Below, piece after piece: positions 15,905 to 20,534 of a DNA stretch of 20,534 nucleotides. This DNA is from a virus. A model generated the notes under the pieces. It ran no database searches. It saw nothing but the letters and a program-made list of their open reading frames with translations, and was not told the DNA's origin. The stretch lies in the IMG/VR virus record IMGVR_UViG_3300025122_000209, positions 1 through 20,534 of that record. One strand, written 5' to 3'. Within the stretch, counting starts at the first letter, position 1. Each line of letters starts with the position of its first letter. Both the position numbers and the translations under genes were made by a program.

Positions 15905-16810
15905 CTAATCTATATAAAAATCGCTTTTGGGATCAAATTCTTGAGTATCGCCTGTAATTACGCGTTCTCGGGGAATTTTAACTTCTACTGCATTTTCGCG
16001 TCTAATGATTTTAGGTCGTATTTGATTTTTGCCTTCTCCAATCAAGTATCCCAAAACATCAAAACTAATTTTTGTTTTATAGTTTCTTTCTTCATCCGTG
16101 TACTGTGCAAGATTGGTCTCTTGCGCTATGGTTTTCATAAATACTTCATATGAGTGACCAGAACGTTCAATGATAAATGAATTGATATGGCCACCGAGCT
16201 TTGTAAACGGTTGCAACATCTGATTCATTTGTTGCTGATAATTTGAATTCAAGGTGATATCGTATTTAATATCTACATAAACGGGTTGTGGCATATATAA
16301 AGTCTCTGTTACAATCTTTCTATTTTTTTTCCCAACTTTCGGGTAGTAAGATTGTCTTCCTGGCGTGCGATTGGCGGCGCCATATTTCTTTCTATTATCT
16401 GCAACGGAAAAGTTATTTGTTTTATCTTGCACAATCCTTCTTCCAATCATGATCCTTCCTCCGTGATAGGGCCCATTCATGAATGGGGCTGCACCATAAT
16501 ACTTTCCTTTCTTAGTCAAGTCTTTGTTAATGGATGATCTTTCAATGCTTATAATTGGATAAATTAAGGTACCATCTAAATCATATAATTCTTTCTTTTC
16601 TTTTGTGAAAAAAGCACGTTCTGGGGAAGACCAAATAATCGGCACTTTTTTCCATCCTTTGTTGGTTTCTGTCTTAATGGCCATTTCTTCATTAATGAAA
16701 TCATAAAAAGCAAAATCAATTGTTTCTAAGTTTGAGGGTTCTGTCGAGGCATCGCTAAAAAGATCATCAGCGTTTTCTATACCTGTGTATGAATAATCAT
16801 TAGGTGGCAT
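15905..16810 (-). CDS. Neck protein, possible gp15-like tail terminator/sheath stabiliser
   Basis: This 301-residue protein lies directly before the sheath gene. Residues about 172-260 include PQPVYVDIKYDITLNSNYQQ, followed by a helix (MNQMLQPF, 195-202) and strands ending ISFDVLGYLIGEG (248-260). This two-strand/helix layout is typical of tail terminator proteins that cap the tube and sheath at the head side, including T4 gp15. Residues 105-165 are Lys/Arg/Gly-rich and may be a loop or extension. The gene overlaps the previous one by 11 bases, so their translation is probably coupled. The gp15 label rests on layout and position rather than a firm match; another neck protein is the alternative. 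Confidence 0.5.
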   Translation of the reverse strand: MPPNDYSYTGIENADDLFSDASTEPSNLETIDFAFYDFINEEMAIKTETNKGWKKVPIIWSSPERAFFTKEKKELYDLDGTLIYPIISIERSSINKDLTKKGKYYGAAPFMNGPYHGGRIMIGRRIVQDKTNNFSVADNRKKYGAANRTPGRQSYYPKVGKKNRKIVTETLYMPQPVYVDIKYDITLNSNYQQQMNQMLQPFTKLGGHINSFIIERSGHSYEVFMKTIAQETNLAQYTDEERNYKTKISFDVLGYLIGEGKNQIRPKIIRRENAVEVKIPRERVITGDTQEFDPKSDFYID

Positions 16811-17306
16811 CGAATGTTCCCTCCCTCGCTTTTACGCACTTTGCTTCAATTTCAAAAACTCTCTCCCAGCCAGCCCAGGCTTGTCCAAATATTTGCTTTG
16901 GATAGTTAAGAGTCAAAATTTCGAAATGATCTTGACCATATAAAACAAAATCACCCTCACGTACATACAGGTCCTGATCTTCCACTAGGCGCCTCCTATG
17001 AAATTTAACTAAAATTGTTAATCTTTTGTCAATTCCTAAGTTTGATATTGTAGTAGTATATCCTTCCCATGTAACAAGTGCATTAACTTTTACAGGGGCT
17101 AAAAAATTCTTTTCAACTGCCTCTCCGTACAAAGGGTGAAAATTGGTGTTCTCTATGCTAATGGGGTAATAAATAAGTTCCTGTCCTATAACACGTTCTA
17201 TTAGCTCATCATTTACTTGTTTTACAAGGTCGCGCTCTTTTTTTCCTAAAAAGAGAGGCGGCGGGGGCGCAGCAGGTTGGGACCATTTATTTTTGTCTAA
17301 TGGCAT
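16800..17306 (-). CDS. Neck/head-tail connector protein, possibly gp14-like
   Basis: This 168-residue protein has a Pro-rich start (PAAPPPPLF, 11-19), a charged helix (KKERDLVKQVNDELIERVIG, 22-41), then YYPISIENTNFHPLYGEAVEK and several strands ending in WERVFEIEAKCV. The style 'ERDL..QVNDELIE..IGQ..YYP....T..HPLYGEA' is one I associate with small neck or connector proteins encoded between capsid and sheath genes of T4-like phages. The start lies six bases after the preceding stop, with a G-rich but poor RBS, and the gene overlaps the next by 11 bases. Assignment to gp14 is by order and size and is tentative. Confidence 0.5.
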   Translation of the reverse strand: MPLDKNKWSQPAAPPPPLFLGKKERDLVKQVNDELIERVIGQELIYYPISIENTNFHPLYGEAVEKNFLAPVKVNALVTWEGYTTTISNLGIDKRLTILVKFHRRRLVEDQDLYVREGDFVLYGQDHFEILTLNYPKQIFGQAWAGWERVFEIEAKCVKAREGTFDAT

Positions 17307-17312
17307 TTCATG

Positions 17313-18617
17313 CTACCCCACAAACACCTTCATTGGCACATATTTTTCGATGGTATTGACACTATCTGAAATTTTAGCATCATTTTCCATTAGCTTAGTA
17401 TATGTTAATTCATCTAAGATGGTCTTTAGTTCTTCTCTTAAATCTTTTTGTTCGGTCTGGGCCTGGGTGACTAAGTCTTTTCCGTCTAAAGTTACAGAAT
17501 CACCAGGAATGGGTATTGTTGCAAATTTACTTCTTATAGTTCCTAATATTCCCTTAGATAACGATAAGGCAAATCTACGAATCCACTGTTTTCCAATTGC
17601 ATTAATATTGTCATAGGGAAGATTTTCAAAAGGAAGTGTATTCATGTTGTTTATCCCCTCGATTGGGGCGCCTCCGCCTCGTCCAGATACATCTCCAGCG
17701 TCCCATGGATCGGAATCTACAAAGAACTCCAAAAAAAACTGACTCGGGCTAGTGGTAACAATAGCGGGGAATAATCTTATTTTATTGTTTTTTATCTCAT
17801 ATGAATAGTGTGAATTTCTTGTATAAATAGCGTCTTCAAAAGCCATGGCCTGCGCTTTGTTTTGCCACGGTGGAATTATCTGGAATGTTGAATCATCTGT
17901 CCACTGGCCATAACTAGATAAATCGCCAACTGTGTTTAGGCCTCCGTAGTATCCGTAAAACCGCCACATAGCTTGGGGTGATTTATAATATACTCTTGTA
18001 ATATTAATTCTTTTATTGCCAATTTTACCGGAATACTCCTTAGAAGAATCAGTTGCTGCAGACGAAGATAAGATTTTCTGCAGGTCGAAATCTTGGTCTC
18101 CGTTAGAGCCGCTAAAAGAGGCCGAATAAATTGTTGTTTCTCCGCCAAATCCCGCTTCAGTCGAAACACCGTAACCCACCCTTCGGGCATATGCAAATTC
18201 AAAACGAGGAAATTTAAGATTAATGTTTTTACCAGATAAGCCATCAGTGCTTTTAATTTGACCCTCATGATCAAAGGTGCCTGTTGTAGCGCCCAATAAG
18301 TCTGAAAGTGAATTTTTTGCTTGATGAATATTAACGAGGTAAGAATATTCTAGGAGGGCCTCTTCATATGTGGCGAATACGCTGCCACTTGTTAATTCAA
18401 CATCTAATACATCACCACCAAATTTTTTGTATGTGTAGGCTACCTGTTCGGCGGCGCCTGAACAAAAGTATTGAGAAAACAATCCTGATGGGGTGCTAGA
18501 ATCCGAGTAAATCTGGAAAGGTAGAGAATTGTTGTTTTCTACATCGCCGGGAACGCTAGCGGATGGAAGCACCACGGTGCTCGTCTGAGATTTTGGGTTT
18601 AAGGCCGGGACTGCCAT
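17313..18617 (-). CDS. Neck/head-completion protein, possibly gp13-like
   Basis: This is a 434-residue virion protein. The N-terminal part contains AYTYKKFGGDVLDVELTSG (60-78) and FATYEEALLEYSYLVNIHQA (81-100). The last hundred residues contain KQWIRRFALSLSKGILGTIR and SKFATIPIPGDSVTLDGKDL, followed by a charged helix (EQKDLREELKTILDELTY) and an end VPMKVFVG. The middle is Ser/Gly/Asn-rich with beta-type segments. In T4-like gene order the first large gene between the capsid block and the terminator is a neck protein such as gp13. The gp13 label is uncertain; a virion role is well supported by context. GAGGAG about 11 bases upstream sets the start, and the leader carries the CTATTTAT motif. 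Confidence 0.5.
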   Translation of the reverse strand: MAVPALNPKSQTSTVVLPSASVPGDVENNNSLPFQIYSDSSTPSGLFSQYFCSGAAEQVAYTYKKFGGDVLDVELTSGSVFATYEEALLEYSYLVNIHQAKNSLSDLLGATTGTFDHEGQIKSTDGLSGKNINLKFPRFEFAYARRVGYGVSTEAGFGGETTIYSASFSGSNGDQDFDLQKILSSSAATDSSKEYSGKIGNKRINITRVYYKSPQAMWRFYGYYGGLNTVGDLSSYGQWTDDSTFQIIPPWQNKAQAMAFEDAIYTRNSHYSYEIKNNKIRLFPAIVTTSPSQFFLEFFVDSDPWDAGDVSGRGGGAPIEGINNMNTLPFENLPYDNINAIGKQWIRRFALSLSKGILGTIRSKFATIPIPGDSVTLDGKDLVTQAQTEQKDLREELKTILDELTYTKLMENDAKISDSVNTIEKYVPMKVFVG

Positions 18618-18634
18618 TTAATTAATTCTCCTCG

Positions 18635-18644
18635 CTATAAATAG
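18635..18644 (-). promoter_or_regulatory. AT motif CTATTTATAG upstream of the neck gene
   Basis: This is the third leader copy of CTATTTAT, 27 bases before the ATG and directly upstream of GAGGAG. On the opposite strand it reads TATAAATA, a perfect T4 late-promoter core, but pointing away from the gene. Whether it is a promoter, a processing site or chance is open. Confidence 0.3.
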
Positions 18645-18668
18645 TTTGAGGAATGCTAAATGAGCATA

Positions 18669-18917
18669 TTAGTCCTTTTTAGCAGTGGTTTTCTTTTTAG
18701 TGCGGCCGGATTTTTTCTTTTTAGTCACGGCTTTCTTCAATACTACCTTTTCTTCAATAATTGGATCTTCCTCAACAATTGGCTCTTCCTCAACAGCTGG
18801 AAGCTCTGGTGTCTCGGCATCAGTAGTCTCTTTTTTTAACGATTGCAAAAGAGGGTGCGCAGCATATTTTTTGCCAAGTTTAGATAATTTAGTTAACAGT
18901 CTTCTTTTCTTACCCAT
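18669..18917 (-). CDS. Small lysine/glutamate-rich protein
   Basis: This is an 82-residue protein of strongly uneven charge. The N-terminal 30 residues are basic (GKKRRLLTKLSKLGKK), the middle (34-56) is acidic with a hexapeptide-like repeat (VEEEPI, VEEDPI, IIEEKV), and the C-terminal 26 residues are nearly all Lys/Thr/Ala, like a histone H1-type tail. I do not recognise the family. A perfect-looking RBS (AAAGGAG, eight bases before ATG) and a location just downstream of a terminator argue that it is a real gene. The basic tail could bind DNA or RNA and the acidic segment could bind basic proteins. It might be packaged, but that is a guess. Confidence 0.75.
   Translation of the reverse strand: MGKKRRLLTKLSKLGKKYAAHPLLQSLKKETTDAETPELPAVEEEPIVEEDPIIEEKVVLKKAVTKKKKSGRTKKKTTAKKD
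18745..18798 (-). repeat. Three imperfect 18-base tandem repeats
   Basis: Units are at 18745-18762, 18763-18780 and 18781-18798. The last two differ at three positions (GGatCTTCCTCAACAatT versus GGctCTTCCTCAACAgcT) and the first is more diverged. They encode the acidic hexapeptide repeats of the small Lys/Glu-rich protein, suggesting growth by slippage or duplication. Confidence 0.7.
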
Positions 18918-18934
18918 AGTGAACTCCTTTTGTT

Positions 18935-18948
18935 ATATTATATAATAT
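18935..18948 (-). promoter_or_regulatory. Possible promoter or operator: AT palindrome before the 82-residue gene
   Basis: ATATTATATAATAT is a perfect 14-base palindrome between terminator 18967-18997 and the RBS. It contains TATAAT, but no clear -35 was seen. As it lies right after a terminator, a new start of transcription here would make sense. It resembles, but does not match, the T4 late core TATAAATA. Confidence 0.35.
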
Positions 18949-18966
18949 TGTATTGGAGATTTTAAG

Positions 18967-18997
18967 AAAAAGCCCCACCTCCCGAAAGAAGTGGGGT
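18967..18997 (-). terminator. Intrinsic terminator after the decoration-like gene
   Basis: On the minus strand, CCCCAC pairs with GTGGGG (18996-18991 with 18978-18973), with two more inner pairs after one mismatch, a six-base loop, and then a T-run (18971-18967). It lies about 40 bases past the stop of the 167-residue gene. The plus strand also has T bases after the stem, but the minus-strand signal is the one that fits gene direction. Confidence 0.85.
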
Positions 18998-19037
18998 TTT
19001 GAGATGTTAACAATGCTTATATAACTATTGTTAATCG

Positions 19038-19541
19038 CTAGCTGGCTTTGGTTAGCGTCAGCTTGCTGGAAGCTGTCGCGTGGGTTCCAAACCCATGTAC
19101 AAAAAACAAGCTGCCGTTGGATACAATATCAACCCAGGCGCCTGCCAGACATGTATCGACAAAAGTGATGGTGTCGGCATCGGCGTCAGATGTTACAGTC
19201 TGCGACGAGCCGTCTGCATCAACAACATTAACTTGCCCGGTGATCACATTTTCAGAACCAGATGTCTGAACGATACCGGCGGCACCTGTGGCTGTCAAAA
19301 TAACTTTTATGTGCCACCCGGCCGCAATGTCTGCGACTGCCGGCAACGTGATCGTGTTAGCAGACGATGCATCCATGAAAATAACTTTTCCTGAGTCAGC
19401 TGCTGCTAATTGTGTGCTGGTGCCGGTTGGTGACGAACTCGCTTTCTTAAAATGTATCGTTGATCCATTTAATGCCAAATCGCGATCTTGCGCTTCCAAC
19501 AGCGCCTCTACCCTCGCTAATCCTACTCTCTTGCTACCCAT
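19038..19541 (-). CDS. Probable head decoration or fibre-type virion protein
   Basis: This 167-residue protein begins with a basic helix (MGSKRVGLARVEALLEAQDRD, split here as residues 1-21) and continues as a beta-rich domain. GKVIFMDASSANTITLPAVAD (51-71) is followed by GWHIKVILTATG, GSENVITGQVNVVDADGSS and a closing strand with GAWVDIVSNGSLFFVHGFGTH. The strand-turn pattern 'sGkvi.lda..antitLPa...aG' is common in phage fibre and capsid-surface domains. Its position directly after the major capsid gene supports a capsid decoration role, though a neck fibre is possible. GGAGGG upstream of ATG is a strong RBS, and the gene is framed by a promoter-like site and a terminator. Confidence 0.65.
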   Translation of the reverse strand: MGSKRVGLARVEALLEAQDRDLALNGSTIHFKKASSSPTGTSTQLAAADSGKVIFMDASSANTITLPAVADIAAGWHIKVILTATGAAGIVQTSGSENVITGQVNVVDADGSSQTVTSDADADTITFVDTCLAGAWVDIVSNGSLFFVHGFGTHATASSKLTLTKAS

Positions 19542-19569
19542 AATCTAAAACCCTCCATTGGCTTTTCGC

Positions 19570-19577
19570 CATTTATA
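19570..19577 (-). promoter_or_regulatory. T4-like late promoter candidate
   Basis: The minus strand reads TATAAATG, one base off the T4 late consensus TATAAATA, 29 bases upstream of the decoration-like ATG. It follows the capsid terminator, so an independent start is expected. There is no clear -35, as usual for late promoters. A short stem (TGGC-GAAAA-GCCA) lies between it and the RBS GGAGGG, and an inverted repeat TGAACT/AGTTCA (19597-19613) lies just upstream. Confidence 0.5.
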
Positions 19578-19707
19578 ATCATGTCAAAAACACGGGTGAA
19601 CTTCTTCAGTTCATAAGTAAGTAGTCTCCATAGCTTGAAATCTCAAAAAATTGGCCTCGTAAAATTTTGGCAAATGCGTTTTTTTAAGATCATTTTGTTT
19701 TGAGCAT

Positions 19708-19741
19708 AAAAAAGCCCCAGTTTCCGAAGAAACTGGGGCTT
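19708..19741 (-). terminator. Strong intrinsic terminator after the major capsid gene
   Basis: There is a perfect 13-bp stem (AAGCCCCAGTTTC / GAAACTGGGGCTT) closed by a UUCG tetraloop on the minus strand (CGAA on plus, 19725-19728), followed by six T (19713-19708). It starts about 30 bases after the stop of the capsid gene. This is a textbook efficient terminator and is also expected to shield the 3' end of an abundant mRNA. Confidence 0.95.
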
Positions 19742-19770
19742 AGTAGTTTAAAACTAAACTAAATTAGTTT

Positions 19771-20534
19771 TTAGCTAGTTGCACCACTCTCACCAAGGAG
19801 TCCGCGTACGATGACTAAGCCATACATATCAGGACGAACCATTTTCTTGGCGTATCGAGTCATGACACCCTTACGGGGCACGAAGTCTTCCACACCAAAG
19901 ATTGTGGGAGTAACTTGCAACGGCACATAAGGAGCATATACATAGCCACTTTCAAGGAAGCTATTGCCCTTACGTCCAACAAGACAAAGGTTACGCGGGA
20001 AGTAAGGATCAACGTAAACGTCAAACTTCTTACTAATGCTACCAACCTTTTGGCCACCTGCAACACCTTTGTTGTCATCAGCAGTCACGCTAGCTCGGAA
20101 ACCAGCAGTAAACTCCATAATGTTTGCAACTTCAGGAGAGGTAACGATAAAGTTAGCACCACCACGCAAAGTCTTACGGTGGATCTGAGCGGAAACGTCA
20201 TTGATCGTCTCAATGAGGGTTTCATACCACTCAGAAACAGTACCGGTGAAGTCGGGTGCGGCCGCTGCCGCGCCAACTTCAACACCAGTGTCTCTACGCA
20301 AGAACATACCAGGCGAGCGAGCCCAGTAATAAGTACTAGCTGCAGCGCCATTGACAAGGTCCGACAAGATCTCACGGTCGATCTCAAGAGCAATTTGCTC
20401 GGAAAGAATCGATGTAAGTTCGACTTCAGCATCCAGATTATGGTAGGCATTAAGATCCTGACCAAGTTCTGGTGTCCATTTGGCTTTCAACTTTTTAGTG
20501 ATTGCCGTGACAGACACTGAATCGACCTTTAAGT
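19771..20534 (-). CDS. Major capsid protein, gp23-like (C-terminal part)
   Basis: About 254 codons are visible. The frame stays open to the window edge, so the start lies outside; the GTG near 20517 is internal. The text KVDSVSVTAITKKLKAKW then TPELGQDLNAYHNLDAEVEL and a following IALEIDRE helix matches the gp23-type core, where a helix-rich region with 'WTPELAQDL...H..DAE.EL..IL..EI..EI.RE' is conserved. ANFIVTSPEVANIME and the closing strand (YAKKMVRPDMYGLVIVRGL) also fit the HK97-fold of T4-like capsids. It is followed by the strong UUCG terminator. This protein builds the head shell. The identification is firm; the missing N-terminus, including any protease cleavage site, cannot be judged. 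Confidence 0.92.
   Translation of the reverse strand, partial: LKVDSVSVTAITKKLKAKWTPELGQDLNAYHNLDAEVELTSILSEQIALEIDREILSDLVNGAAASTYYWARSPGMFLRRDTGVEVGAAAAAPDFTGTVSEWYETLIETINDVSAQIHRKTLRGGANFIVTSPEVANIMEFTAGFRASVTADDNKGVAGGQKVGSISKKFDVYVDPYFPRNLCLVGRKGNSFLESGYVYAPYVPLQVTPTIFGVEDFVPRKGVMTRYAKKMVRPDMYGLVIVRGLLGESGATS

Noticed and set aside
18636-18643. Perfect T4 late-promoter core TATAAATA on the plus strand (also at 17822-17829)
   Set aside because: It points away from all genes, and the second copy is inside a coding region; probably chance in AT-rich DNA, although the minus-strand reading of the first is kept as a leader motif.
19915-20520. A 201-codon open frame on the plus strand opposite the major capsid gene
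   Set aside because: It lies antisense to a clearly conserved capsid gene, has no protein-like pattern I can recognise, and is best explained as a shadow of that gene's codon use.
1-20534. tRNA genes, CRISPR arrays, insertion sequences, attachment sites
   Set aside because: No cloverleaf, regularly spaced direct repeats, transposase or integrase text was found when reading both strands.

Overview
The window reads as part of the genome of a contractile-tailed, T4-like bacteriophage (myovirus morphology). It is probably an environmental, possibly marine, lineage, but nothing here proves the habitat or host. Every convincing gene lies on the minus strand, so transcription runs from right to left. 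The genes are tightly packed, with mostly ATG starts, clear Shine-Dalgarno sequences, and 1-11 nt overlaps or very short gaps. No tRNA, CRISPR array, integrase, insertion sequence or host-like gene was seen.

Right end, head and neck (20534 down to 15905): the C-terminal part of a gp23-like major capsid protein runs off the edge and is followed by a strong UUCG-loop terminator. Next come a late-promoter-like site, a beta-rich 167-residue virion (decoration-like) protein and a second terminator. A small lysine/glutamate-rich protein and three neck-type proteins follow, tentatively gp13-, gp14- and gp15-like by position and sequence style.

Middle, tail (15827 down to 3645): an unusually long tail sheath (1046 residues), two tandem tail-tube paralogues, and a gp26-family (T4_baseplate) tail assembly protein. 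The last has an overlapping 62-codon extension with no usable start, reachable only by a +1/-2 ribosomal frameshift at a run of seven T. This matches the classical chaperone and frameshift-extension arrangement just before a tape-measure gene. The tape measure (739 residues) follows, then a probable tube-initiator or adaptor, a gp53/LysM-like baseplate protein and a 990-residue hub-like protein with a long coiled coil.

Left end (3562 down to 1): an unrecognised 475-residue protein, a minimal family-A DNA polymerase (394 residues, polymerase motifs but no exonuclease domain), and a 288-residue protein whose N-terminal half follows the FtsZ/tubulin pattern but with a degenerate GTP-binding signature loop. 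The start of one more gene (RBS and first codons) lies at the edge.

The most interesting points are the tubulin-like protein translationally coupled to a minimal PolA at the distal end of a virion gene cluster, the frameshifted tail chaperone, and a strong apparent excess of GC-only palindromic words (GGCCGGCC and GGCGCC) in otherwise AT-rich DNA.
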